Shown here: piece by piece, positions 47,378-54,631 of the stretch
Position numbering within the stretch: position 1 is the stretch's first letter
How the letters are laid out: each line of letters starts with the position of its first letter
Assembly (NCBI RefSeq): GCF_001310975.1
Contig: NZ_BAZY01000006.1
Span: 1 to 64,000 of the forward strand
DNA length: 64,000 nucleotides
Source: Thermoanaerobacter thermocopriae JCM 7501
GTDB taxonomy: Bacteria; Bacillota; Thermoanaerobacteria; Thermoanaerobacterales; Thermoanaerobacteraceae
Direction: 5' to 3'
The notes under the pieces: generated by a model
Told to the model about the DNA's origin: nothing
What the model saw: only the letters and a program-made list of their open reading frames with translations
The model's database searches: none
Made by a program: the position numbers and the translations under genes

Positions 47378-48346
47378 ATGTATGATGTTGTAGCTTTAGG
47401 TGAGTTGCTGATTGATTTTACTCCTGCAGGGTTTTCTGATAATGGAAATACACTATTTGAAATGAATCCTGGGGGAGCACCTGCAAATGTGTTAACTGCT
47501 GTTACAAAATTAGGAGGAAAAGGTGCTTTTATAGGTAAAGTAGGTGATGACCAATTTGGATATTTTTTAAAAAAAGTACTTGAAAATAATCAAATTAACA
47601 CAGATGGTTTAAAATTTACTAAAAAAGCAAATACAACTCTTGCTTTTGTACATCTTGATGACAAAGGAGACAGAAGCTTTACTTTTTATCGAAATCCGGG
47701 AGCTGACACGATGTTGGAAGAAGAAGATATTGACCTGAATTTAATAGAGAAAGGAAAAATATTTCATTTTGGGTCTTTATCTATGACAGATGAACCCTCA
47801 AAAAGTGCCACATTGAAAGCTGTTGAATATGCAAAACAAAATAAAAAAATTATTTCATATGACCCTAATTGGAGACCACCTTTATGGAAAAATGAAACTG
47901 TTGCGAAAAAAGAAATGGTTTTGGGATTACAATATGCAGATATAGTGAAATTATCTGAAGAAGAGCTACAATTTCTAACTGGAGAATCAAACTTGGAATA
48001 TGGCAGCAAAATATTATTTGATATGGGGATAAAACTAGTTTTAGTAACTTTAGGAGCAAAAGGTTGTTATTATAGACATACATCGGGCACAGGACATATA
48101 CCTGCATATCGTGTAAATGTGGTAGATACAACAGGAGCTGGAGATGCATTTTTAGGAGGAGTTCTTTATAATATATCAAAAATAAATTATTCTTTAGAAA
48201 AAATAAAAACTCAAGAACTCGAAAAAATTATTGACTTTGCTAATGCAACCGGTGGCCTGTGTACAACTAAAAGAGGAGCAATTCCTGCAATGCCAACGTT
48301 AGAAGAGGTAAAATATTTACTAGTACATGGTGTAAAATTGTTGTAA
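47378..48346 (+). CDS. Fructokinase, PfkB family
   Basis: A 322-residue ribokinase-like sugar kinase. It has MYDVVALGELLIDFTPAG, the substrate-binding stretch NPGGAPANVLTAVTKLGG near residue 31, and the PfkB signature with catalytic Asp in VDTTGAGDAFLGGVLY near 250. It phosphorylates fructose released by the GH32 enzyme. I chose ATG 47378, with GGGGTG about seven bases upstream. GTG 47369 would add three residues. It lies 66 bases after GH32 in the same direction. Confidence 0.92.
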   Translation: MYDVVALGELLIDFTPAGFSDNGNTLFEMNPGGAPANVLTAVTKLGGKGAFIGKVGDDQFGYFLKKVLENNQINTDGLKFTKKANTTLAFVHLDDKGDRSFTFYRNPGADTMLEEEDIDLNLIEKGKIFHFGSLSMTDEPSKSATLKAVEYAKQNKKIISYDPNWRPPLWKNETVAKKEMVLGLQYADIVKLSEEELQFLTGESNLEYGSKILFDMGIKLVLVTLGAKGCYYRHTSGTGHIPAYRVNVVDTTGAGDAFLGGVLYNISKINYSLEKIKTQELEKIIDFANATGGLCTTKRGAIPAMPTLEEVKYLLVHGVKLL

Positions 48347-48433
48347 AATATGCCATTATGAAGACTTTAATTGTAATTACGATAAAGGTATAATAGAAGA
48401 GGAGACAAAAAGTAGTAATAGAAGGTGATAGAC

Positions 48434-49407
48434 ATGCCAACTATAAAAGACGTAGCGAAAAAAGCAGGAGTTACAGTTACGACTGTATCGAGGGTTTTAA
48501 ATAACAGAGGCTATATAAGCGAGGTAACGAGAAAAAAAGTTTATGAGGCGATGAAAGAGTTAAATTACCAGCCTAACGAGTTAGCAAGGTCCTTATACAG
48601 AAAAAAATCCTATTTAATAGGTTTATTAATTCCCAATGTAGCGCACCCTTTTTTTGCAGAATTGACCGGTTATATAGAATATTATGCTTATCAAGAAGGT
48701 TATAAAATTTTGTTGTGCAATTCTGGGCAAGATAGTAGCAAGGAAAAAGAGTATATAGATATGCTGAAAAGGCATCAAGTTGATGGTATAATTATTGGCA
48801 GTCATACCTTAGAAGCAGAGCAATATTTAAATGTGAAACTTCCTATTGTGGCAATTGATAGATATTATTCCAATATACCTTATGTAGCTTCAGACAATTA
48901 TAAAGGTGGAATTTTGGCTACAAAACTTTTAATACAAAAGGGATGTAAAAAAATTGCTCACATAAGCGGCCCATTGATTTTGAATACACCGGCAAATAAT
49001 CGTTATAAAGCGTTCAAAGAGGTAGCAACACAAGAGAATGTTGAGTATTTTGTTGTAGAAACAAAGTTAAACAGGTTTGAGATAGAAGAATATAAAAAAT
49101 AGTAAGAGGCCTTTTTAAAGAACATCCAGACATTGACGGTATATTTGCCAGTGGCGATTTAATTGCTGCTTCTGTAATAAGTGTGGCTAAAGAGTTAAAT
49201 AAAAAAATACCTCAAGATTTGAAAATTGTAGGTTATGATGATATAAATGTCGCTAATTTGGTAGTTCCATCTTTAACAACCGTAAGACAACCAATTAAAG
49301 AAATAGCAAGAAAAGCTATTGAACTTTTGTTACGCCAAATAGATGGAGAAAAAGTAGAAAAAGAAAATATTTTGCCTGTAACTTTGATGGAGAGGGAGAC
49401 TACTTAA
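48434..49407 (+). pseudogene. LacI-family regulator of the sucrose operon, one frameshift
   Basis: A LacI/GalR-type repressor of about 324 residues joined. The helix-turn-helix and hinge are MPTIKDVAKKAGVTVTTVSR and NYQPNELARSL at the N-terminus. The sugar-binding domain includes YLIGLLIPNVAHPFFAELTG and VGYDDINVANLVVPSLTTV. The frame stops at 49100-49102 in a run of six A at 49094-49099. One more A restores EEYKKIVRGLFKEHPDIDGI. I chose ATG 48434, after AAGGTG. It is probably the protein that binds TGTCAAACGGTTGACA at 42621. Confidence 0.88.
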
Positions 49408-49419
49408 TTTTGACCTCTC

Positions 49420-49449
49420 TTGACTTTTTTATTGAATTAAATGTATAAT
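49420..49449 (+). promoter_or_regulatory. Promoter of bpsA
   Basis: TTGACT (49420-49425), 18 bases, TATAAT (49444-49449), about 100 bases before bpsA. An imperfect palindrome ATACCCCTGTATGGTAT follows near 49485, and its role is unknown. Confidence 0.65.
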
Positions 49450-49549
49450 TTATGTGCTGGCCTAAATATTGACTCAAATGGAATATACCCCTGTATGGTA
49501 TTTTGAAGGTGTAAAAAACTTGTAGCAATACTAGTATGGGGGTGAGAGG

Positions 49550-50626
49550 ATGGAAAATCTACAAGATATAGCACACCAAATCTACCAAAAAACAGGGGTT
49601 ATGACTTCCTCAAAAGATGTAGAGAAAATATTATCAGCTGCTGCAGCAACTCCGCATTTTTGGGAGATTATAACCTTATCTCAGAAACCTTTTTCGGTTG
49701 TAGCAGAAATAATTGAGATACTACGTCAAAAAAATCTGTTGGAAGTTGACAAAAGTGGAGATATAAAGTTTAATTCTAAAGGTTTAGAATATCTGGATAA
49801 CCTTAAAATTGCTCCAACAAGAACATATACTTGCCCTCATTGTGAAGGAAGAGGAATAAATCTTTCTAAATTAGAAGACTTGATTAAAAAATTTGACCAA
49901 GTGACAGCAAATCGTCCAAAAGCTATTAGTGATTATGACCAAGGTTTTGTTACGACACAAACGGTAATGGGTAGAATAGCTCTCATGGCTGAAAGAGGAG
50001 ATTTAGAAGGAAAGAAACTTTTAGTTTTAGGCGATGATGACCTTGTAAGTATAGCAGCAGGACTTTCGGGCATGCCAACTGAGATTATAGTGTTGGAAAT
50101 AGATGATAGGTTAGTTGGGTATATCAATGAGATAGCAAATAAACATAATTTACCTATAAAAGCTATAAAATATGATTTTAGAGACAAATTACCAGAGGAA
50201 TATGTAGGGTATTTTGATACTTTTATTACTGACCCGCCAGAAACAATAGAGGCTTTGGAAATTTGCATAGGAAGAGGGATTTCTGCTCTTTCTAGAGAAG
50301 GGTGTGGTGGGTATTTCGGACTGACATTGATAGAGGCCTCATTGGAAAAGTGGAATGTTTTCCAGCAAATTTTAGCAAGCAAATTTAAAGTGGTAGTGAC
50401 AGATATTATCCATGACTTTAATCATTATGTAAATTGGGATTATCTTTTAAATACAGTAGGTAAACAATATGAATTTGTGCAAGTAGAGCCAAGACTTAAT
50501 TGGTACAGGTCTTCTATGTATCGCATAGAGACCTTAAAAGATTCAAAAGGAATTGAAAATGAAGATAAACCTTGTGAGCTGTATGTAGACGAAGAGGCTT
50601 TAATTTACAAAGGCGACAAAGCATAG
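49550..50626 (+). CDS. bpsA: Branched-chain polyamine synthase BpsA
   Basis: A 358-residue enzyme of the N4-bis(aminopropyl)spermidine synthase family, which adds two aminopropyl groups from decarboxylated S-adenosylmethionine to spermidine. The N-terminal winged helix is followed by a Cys pair TYTCPHCEGRG near residue 93, the GDDDL motif (LLVLGDDDLVSIAAGLSG) near 160 and TDPPET near 227. These match BpsA of thermophilic archaea and bacteria. Branched polyamines stabilise nucleic acids at high temperature, so this gene is good evidence for a thermophile. ATG 49550 has GGGGGTGAGAGG upstream. It is a single-gene unit with its own promoter and terminator. Confidence 0.9.
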   Translation: MENLQDIAHQIYQKTGVMTSSKDVEKILSAAAATPHFWEIITLSQKPFSVVAEIIEILRQKNLLEVDKSGDIKFNSKGLEYLDNLKIAPTRTYTCPHCEGRGINLSKLEDLIKKFDQVTANRPKAISDYDQGFVTTQTVMGRIALMAERGDLEGKKLLVLGDDDLVSIAAGLSGMPTEIIVLEIDDRLVGYINEIANKHNLPIKAIKYDFRDKLPEEYVGYFDTFITDPPETIEALEICIGRGISALSREGCGGYFGLTLIEASLEKWNVFQQILASKFKVVVTDIIHDFNHYVNWDYLLNTVGKQYEFVQVEPRLNWYRSSMYRIETLKDSKGIENEDKPCELYVDEEALIYKGDKA

Positions 50627-50652
50627 GCTTCCACAATAATGTGGAGGCCTAT
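50624..50652 (+). terminator. Terminator after bpsA
   Basis: A perfect 11-bp stem TAGGCTTCCAC (50624-50634) and GTGGAGGCCTA region (to 50652), allowing one G-U pair, followed by TATTTATT. It overlaps the bpsA stop codon. Confidence 0.75.
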
Positions 50653-50738
50653 ATTTATTATCCAGTACAAGCACAGGACAAACTATAAAATCATATATAA
50701 GAAGGAGTATATAAAATTTCGTGAAAAGAGTGAGCACT

Positions 50739-50870
50739 ATGAAAGAAGAAAAAGAAGGATTAAATGCTTATTTGCTTGTAATTACACTTTTGTTGATTCT
50801 TTATTTTGGTTTGGGTTATGCAAAACCTGAAGAGCCAGTGATAATAGTTTTTCCACTGCCAACAATATGA
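50739..50870 (+). CDS. Small single-pass membrane protein, unknown
   Basis: A 43-residue frame with one hydrophobic segment, AYLLVITLLLILYFGLGYA, and a short tail EEPVIIVFPLPTI. The start may be ATG 50739 or the in-frame GTG 50721, which lies about 14 bases after AAGGAG. It is followed after 25 bases by the next gene in the same direction. I do not recognise it. The hydrophobic pattern and its linked neighbour make a real small gene plausible. Confidence 0.45.
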   Translation: MKEEKEGLNAYLLVITLLLILYFGLGYAKPEEPVIIVFPLPTI

Positions 50871-50895
50871 CATAAGCTCATAGGAGGAAAAAAGC

Positions 50896-51320
50896 ATGTA
50901 TTCATCAGGTAGTTTAGAATCCCAACTGAAAGATTTGCTATTAAAGCTAGGAATAAAAGAAAATAGCGAAGGGAAAGGCCAAAAAGGAAATAATGAGGAG
51001 GATAAAAACGAAGAAGATGAAGAACATCCTGTTGCAGGTGGAGGAAATGGCGATAAAGGCAATAGGGAAAATGGTGAAGAATATAACACAGGTGGAAAAG
51101 GAGGAGATGAAAAAGAGAGGAGAGTTTTAACCCCTTCACAGATAATGGTTATTTTAGGTATACTTGGCGGAGCTTTGGAGCCTATCTCAATAATTGTGGA
51201 TAGAAATCAAACTGTGCAAATTGTTTTATCAGGTACATTGAGAAAAAAATACAATCAAAAGAGGACTTGCAACCCGAAGAAGGGGATTTTTTAGATAACG
51301 TAATAAAAGCTTTGCTTTAA
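50896..51320 (+). pseudogene. Unknown acidic protein with Gly/Glu/Asn-rich linker, one frameshift
   Basis: The protein starts MYSSGSLESQLKDLLLKLGI at ATG 50896, after GGAGG. A low-complexity Glu/Gly/Asn/Lys-rich segment (about residues 22-75) is followed by a conserved-looking hydrophobic part LTPSQIMVILGILGGALEPI and IIVDRNQTVQIVLSGTL. The frame ends at 51294 with an odd basic tail. Adding one A to the A-run at 51242-51248 gives instead SKEDLQPEEGDFLDNVIKAL and a stop at 51318, a better end. I do not know the family. Possibly a membrane or spore-related protein linked to the small gene upstream. Confidence 0.5.
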
Positions 51321-51337
51321 AAAACATAGCTCAAATG

Positions 51338-51487
51338 TCACTTTTTAGCGCTTATTACTATGAAGGAGCCTTTGCCGAAGCCATATCTTACGGGTTCTTT
51401 TTCTTTTATTTTATCAAGTTTTTTAAAAATGGTCTGAGAGAAATTGAAATTTTTGAAACCTGTCTCGTAAAGTAACTCAACTATTTC
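51338..51487 (-). pseudogene. Remnant: C-terminal end of a SAM-dependent methyltransferase
   Basis: On the minus strand a 49-codon stretch reads EIVELLYETGFKNFNFSQTI and ends PVRYGFGKGSFIVISAKK with a stop at 51338-51340. This is the usual C-terminus of class I methyltransferases of the UbiE/SmtA-like group (GYGEGSFVVIKA pattern). Nothing upstream continues the gene, so only the last fifth remains. The junction is next to TCATATGACC at 51491, similar to the operator at 51639. It is a deletion or rearrangement scar. Confidence 0.6.
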
Positions 51488-51596
51488 GCATCATATGACC
51501 GAAATGTAATGCATTTACACCTTGTAGTTTTTACTTAGTATACAGATTAAAGGATTTAAAAATTCCACAATAAAAAATTTTTTGGGTAAAATATTA

Positions 51597-51650
51597 TTGA
51601 CATAAGTCCAAAACGGTGATATTATATAACTAGGTAATGGTCATATGACC
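51597..51650 (+). promoter_or_regulatory. Promoter with CATATG-type operators before the DUF5320 gene
   Basis: TTGACA (51597-51602), 17 bases, TATTAT (51620-51625). TTATTGACATAAGTC covers the -35, and a perfect 12-bp palindrome GGTCATATGACC lies at 51639-51650, about 41 bases further on. The same layout precedes the NifX-like gene at 52174. Confidence 0.65.
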
Positions 51651-51674
51651 AAAATAAAAAAAGGAGGGGTTGAT

Positions 51675-52028
51675 ATGCCAAAAGGAGACGGAACAGGTCC
51701 AATGGGATTAGGCCCAAGAACAGGAAGAGGCTTAGGATATTGTTCAGGATATAATGTACCTGGTTATTTAAATCCCCTAGGAGCATATTGGGGATTTGGC
51801 AGAGGCTTTGGGTGGTTTGGCAGAGGAAGAGGATTTAGACACATGTACTATTTAACAGGACTTCCTGGCTGGGCAAGAGGATGGTTTGGTTATCCTCCAT
51901 ATCCTGTCTCCAATATAGACGAAAAAGATATTTTAAGTGCTGAAGCAAAATACTTGGAAGATCAATTAAAATATATAAAAGAAAGATTGGACCAATTAGA
52001 TAAAAAAGATGATAAAAAAGAGGAATAA
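51675..52028 (+). CDS. DUF5320 family protein
   Basis: A 117-residue protein. The N-terminus MPKGDGTGPMGLGPRTGRGLGYCSG is the hallmark of DUF5320. A Gly/Phe/Trp/Arg-rich middle (about residues 28-70) is followed by a C-terminal helix AKYLEDQLKYIKERLDQLDK likely to form a coiled coil. Genes of this family accompany NifX-like and MinD/Mrp-like genes in anaerobes, as here. Its role is unknown, and a scaffold or metallocluster-binding role has been assumed only from neighbours. I chose ATG 51675 after AAGGAGGGG, since the ATG at 51645 lies inside the operator. Confidence 0.85.
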   Translation: MPKGDGTGPMGLGPRTGRGLGYCSGYNVPGYLNPLGAYWGFGRGFGWFGRGRGFRHMYYLTGLPGWARGWFGYPPYPVSNIDEKDILSAEAKYLEDQLKYIKERLDQLDKKDDKKEE

Positions 52029-52043
52029 TTAGTTTTAAAAGTT

Positions 52044-52070
52044 GCAGTCACGCAAGTGGCTGCTTATTTA
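52044..52070 (+). terminator. Terminator after the DUF5320 gene
   Basis: Stem GCAGTCAC (52044-52051) and GTGGCTGC (52056-52063) with a GCAA tetraloop, then TTATTTATT, 16 bases after the stop codon. Confidence 0.7.
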
Positions 52071-52098
52071 TTAAGTGTGCTTTTTGTTTAATAAATTA

Positions 52099-52155
52099 TT
52101 GACATATGACAAAAATAATAATATATTAATAAATGTAAGTAACATATGTCAATAA
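52099..52155 (+). promoter_or_regulatory. Promoter with paired CATATG operators before the NifX-like gene
   Basis: TTGACA (52099-52104), 17 bases, TATATT (52122-52127). TTATTGACATATG is present at 52096-52108 and again inverted at 52143-52155, with the CATATG cores 40 bases apart. This spacing and orientation repeat what is seen at 51597-51650. Confidence 0.65.
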
Positions 52156-52173
52156 TGAAATGGAGGACGCAAT

Positions 52174-52536
52174 ATGAAAATAGCTATTTCTTCAGAAGGA
52201 AAAACACTTGAAGCTAAGGTGGATTCAAGATTTGGACGTGCTAAATATTTTATTATAGTTGATAGTGAGACGATGGATTATAAAGTTATTGACAACGCTG
52301 CAGTAGCCAAAAGCAGTGGTGCGGGCACTAAAGCGGCACAGACTCTTATAGATGAAGACGTGCAAGTTCTCATCTCAAGCAATGTAGGGCCAAACGCTAT
52401 GGAAGTATTTAAAGCAGCAGAAATTCCAGTTTATAAAGCAGTAGAGGGAGATGTAAAAACAAACATAGAGCTTTTTAAAAAGGGAAACCTTGAAAAGATA
52501 ACAGAAGCGACAAATCAAGGACATCACCATCATTAA
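52174..52536 (+). CDS. NifX/NifB-type Fe-Mo cluster-binding protein with His tail (1)
   Basis: A 120-residue protein of the dinitrogenase iron-molybdenum cofactor-binding family. MKIAISSEGKTLEAKVDSRFGRAKYF at the N-terminus (family pattern, quoted in part: VDSRFGRAKYF near 18-28), LISSNVGPNAMEVFKAAEI near 68-86, and a C-terminal tail GHHHH. Relatives carry Fe-S or Mo-containing clusters between enzymes. With two MinD/Mrp ATPases and a second NifX-like gene downstream, it is likely to handle a metallocluster, although there are no nitrogenase genes here. ATG 52174 has GGAGG upstream. Confidence 0.88.
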   Translation: MKIAISSEGKTLEAKVDSRFGRAKYFIIVDSETMDYKVIDNAAVAKSSGAGTKAAQTLIDEDVQVLISSNVGPNAMEVFKAAEIPVYKAVEGDVKTNIELFKKGNLEKITEATNQGHHHH

Positions 52537-52550
52537 AAGGAGCATTAAAG

Positions 52551-53399
52551 ATGAGAAGAGTCAAGATTTCTGTATTGAGCGGTAAAGGTGGGACAGGGAA
52601 AACAACCGTTTCTGTTAACCTTGCGAAAACTTTTAATAATAGCGTGTATGTTGATTGCGATGTAGAAGAGCCCAACGGCTATTTATTTTTAAATCCTCAA
52701 ATAGAAGATGAAAAAACGGTTGAAGTCATAATACCTGAAATAAACTCCGACAAATGCACATTATGTGGTGAGTGTGTAAAAGCCTGCAGATTTGGAGCTT
52801 TGACAAAATTAATCAAAAAAATTCTCGTGTTTGACCACTTATGTCATTCCTGTGAAGCTTGTTTTGAGATGTGTCCTTATGATGCCATAGTAGAAAAATA
52901 TAAACCTATTGGTACGATAAGGAAAGGCAAAGCCCAAAGCGTAGATTTTATAGACGGAAAATTAAATTATGGTGAGGCCACTGGAGTGCCTATTTTAAAA
53001 GAGATTAATAAATTAATTGAGAATGTAGATAGACCTGTAATAGTGGATAGCCCGCCAGGGACTTCCTGCCCAGTTATACATTCTATTGAAGGAAGCGATT
53101 TGTGTATTCTGGTTACAGAACCTACCCCTTATGGCTTGCACGACTTTGGCTTAGCGGTGCAGCTTGTAAAACAGATGGGCATTCCTATGGCTGCTGTTAT
53201 TAATAAATCTGGGGAAGGAGACAATATTATCGAGGAATACTGCGAAAAAGAAGGGATAAAAGTTTTAGCGAAGATTCCTTTTAAAAAAGAGTTTGCAGAG
53301 GCCTATTCAAAAGGGAAATTATTGATTGAGGTTGATGAAGAGGTAAAAGAAATATTTGAGAAGTTGACAACTGATGCATTGGAGTTGATAAAAAAATGA
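52551..53399 (+). CDS. MinD/Mrp-type ATPase with two 4Fe-4S motifs (1)
   Basis: A 282-residue P-loop protein. The deviant Walker A SGKGGTGKTTVSVNLAK is near residues 9-23. An inserted ferredoxin domain holds CTLCGECVKAC (about 69-79) and CHSCEACFEMC (about 102-112), each CxxCxxCxxxC. PVIVDSPPGTSCPV and LVTEPTPYGLHDFGLAV follow. This family is paired with NifX-like proteins in the orange-protein type clusters of anaerobes and is thought to assemble or move metal clusters using ATP. It ends overlapping the second ATPase gene by four bases. Confidence 0.9.
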   Translation: MRRVKISVLSGKGGTGKTTVSVNLAKTFNNSVYVDCDVEEPNGYLFLNPQIEDEKTVEVIIPEINSDKCTLCGECVKACRFGALTKLIKKILVFDHLCHSCEACFEMCPYDAIVEKYKPIGTIRKGKAQSVDFIDGKLNYGEATGVPILKEINKLIENVDRPVIVDSPPGTSCPVIHSIEGSDLCILVTEPTPYGLHDFGLAVQLVKQMGIPMAAVINKSGEGDNIIEEYCEKEGIKVLAKIPFKKEFAEAYSKGKLLIEVDEEVKEIFEKLTTDALELIKK

Positions 53400-54271
53400 A
53401 GCAGTTGGCAATTTTAAGCGGAAAAGGTGGTACAGGGAAGACTACAGTTGCCGCTACTTTGAGCACCATTGTTAAAAATAAGATTATGGCGGATTGTGAC
53501 GTAGAAGCTCCTAACCTAAATATAGTTTTACAAGGAGAAATAATAGAAAAACAAGACTTTTACGGCAAAGAGACAGCAGTAATTGACAAAGACAAATGTA
53601 TTGAATGTGGACTTTGCGAAGAACTTTGTAGGTTTGGCGCTATTTCAAATTTTGAGGTAAATCCTTATTATTGTGAAGGTTGTGGCCTTTGCATGTATAA
53701 ATGCCCTGTTGAAGCGATTAAATTGGTAGAGGAAAAAACAGGCCATGTGATATATGCCAAGACAAAGTCGGGAGAAAAAGTAGTATATGCAGAGCTTTTT
53801 CCTGGAGCAGATGGTTCAGGGAAATTGGTGACAGAGGTGAGAAAGAAGGCGAAGGAAGTAAGTGATGAGAGCGATGAGTATTTGATAATTGATGGCACTC
53901 CAGGGATAGGGTGTCCTGTCCTTGCTTCTGCTACGGGTGTTGATTTAGTATTAATTGTTACGGAACCTACACTTTCTGGTTTTGCTGATATGAAGAGAGT
54001 ATTGTCAGCGATAGAAAGCTTTAAAGTTCCTTCCGTGGTGTGTGTCAATAAATGGGATTTAAATAAAGAAGTATCACAACAAATAGAAAAATATTGTGAG
54101 GAAAACAAAATTGTGGTTGTTGGGAAAATAGATTTTGATGAAACAGTTGTAAAAGCTTTAAAAAATTTACAAAGCTTAAGTAGTTATCCTGACAGTACTG
54201 CTTACCAGCAAATTTATAAAATGTGGCTTAGGATTAAAGAAATTTTAGATGAAGGGGTGGAAAGTAAATGA
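53396..54271 (+). CDS. MinD/Mrp-type ATPase with two 4Fe-4S motifs (2)
   Basis: A 291-residue paralogue of the preceding protein. The Walker A is LSGKGGTGKTTVAATL near residue 8, the ferredoxin insert has CIECGLCEELC (about 66-76) and CEGCGLCMYKC (about 90-100), and IIDGTPGIGCPVLASATGVD contains the switch region. The two ATPases probably form a heterodimer. ATGA overlaps link it to the gene before and the NifX-like gene after, so all three are translationally coupled. Confidence 0.9.
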   Translation: MKQLAILSGKGGTGKTTVAATLSTIVKNKIMADCDVEAPNLNIVLQGEIIEKQDFYGKETAVIDKDKCIECGLCEELCRFGAISNFEVNPYYCEGCGLCMYKCPVEAIKLVEEKTGHVIYAKTKSGEKVVYAELFPGADGSGKLVTEVRKKAKEVSDESDEYLIIDGTPGIGCPVLASATGVDLVLIVTEPTLSGFADMKRVLSAIESFKVPSVVCVNKWDLNKEVSQQIEKYCEENKIVVVGKIDFDETVVKALKNLQSLSSYPDSTAYQQIYKMWLRIKEILDEGVESK

Positions 54272-54612
54272 AAATTGCTGTTGCTTCAGAAGACGAAGAA
54301 GTTTCAATGCATTTTGGACATTGTGAAGGTTTTTGGATTTTTGATGTGGAGAATGGTAAAATAAAAGACTCTACTTTTTTACCTAATCCCGGTCATAGAC
54401 CAGGGTTTCTTCCACAGTTTTTAAAAGACAAAGGAGTTGATTGTATAATTTCTGGAGGAATGGGGACCAGTGCTATTGAGCTTTTTGATAGTTATGGAAT
54501 AGATGTAATAACTGGCGCTGAAGGAAATGCTACAGAAGTGGCAGAGAAGTACATCAATGGTACTTTGATATCTTCTAACAGTCCTTGTGAAAAACACGAA
54601 CATCATCATTAA
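54268..54612 (+). CDS. NifX/NifB-type Fe-Mo cluster-binding protein with His tail (2)
   Basis: A 114-residue protein with MKIAVASEDEEVSMHFGHCE at the N-terminus, CIISGGMGTSAIELFDSYGI near 62-81, and the tail CEKHEHHH. It has a Cys and His near the front (HFGHCE) and a His-rich end, both possible metal ligands. It overlaps the second ATPase gene by four bases. It is a distant paralogue of the protein encoded at 52174, which suggests two acceptors or a heterodimer for one cluster. Confidence 0.88.
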   Translation: MKIAVASEDEEVSMHFGHCEGFWIFDVENGKIKDSTFLPNPGHRPGFLPQFLKDKGVDCIISGGMGTSAIELFDSYGIDVITGAEGNATEVAEKYINGTLISSNSPCEKHEHHH

Positions 54613-54631
54613 AGAAGGGAGGAGAGAATAA

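Noticed and set aside
49483-49530. ATACCCCTGTATGGTAT and ATACTAGTATGGGGGTG as a CsoR-like copper operator before bpsA
   Set aside because: The palindrome is imperfect, the second part overlaps the purine-rich ribosome-binding site, and a polyamine synthase is not a copper gene.
12669-52000. Slippery-sequence programmed frameshifting as the cause of the broken genes
   Set aside because: The breaks occur at unrelated sequences with both signs, in ordinary metabolic genes, and without conserved stimulatory structures. Read errors explain them more simply.
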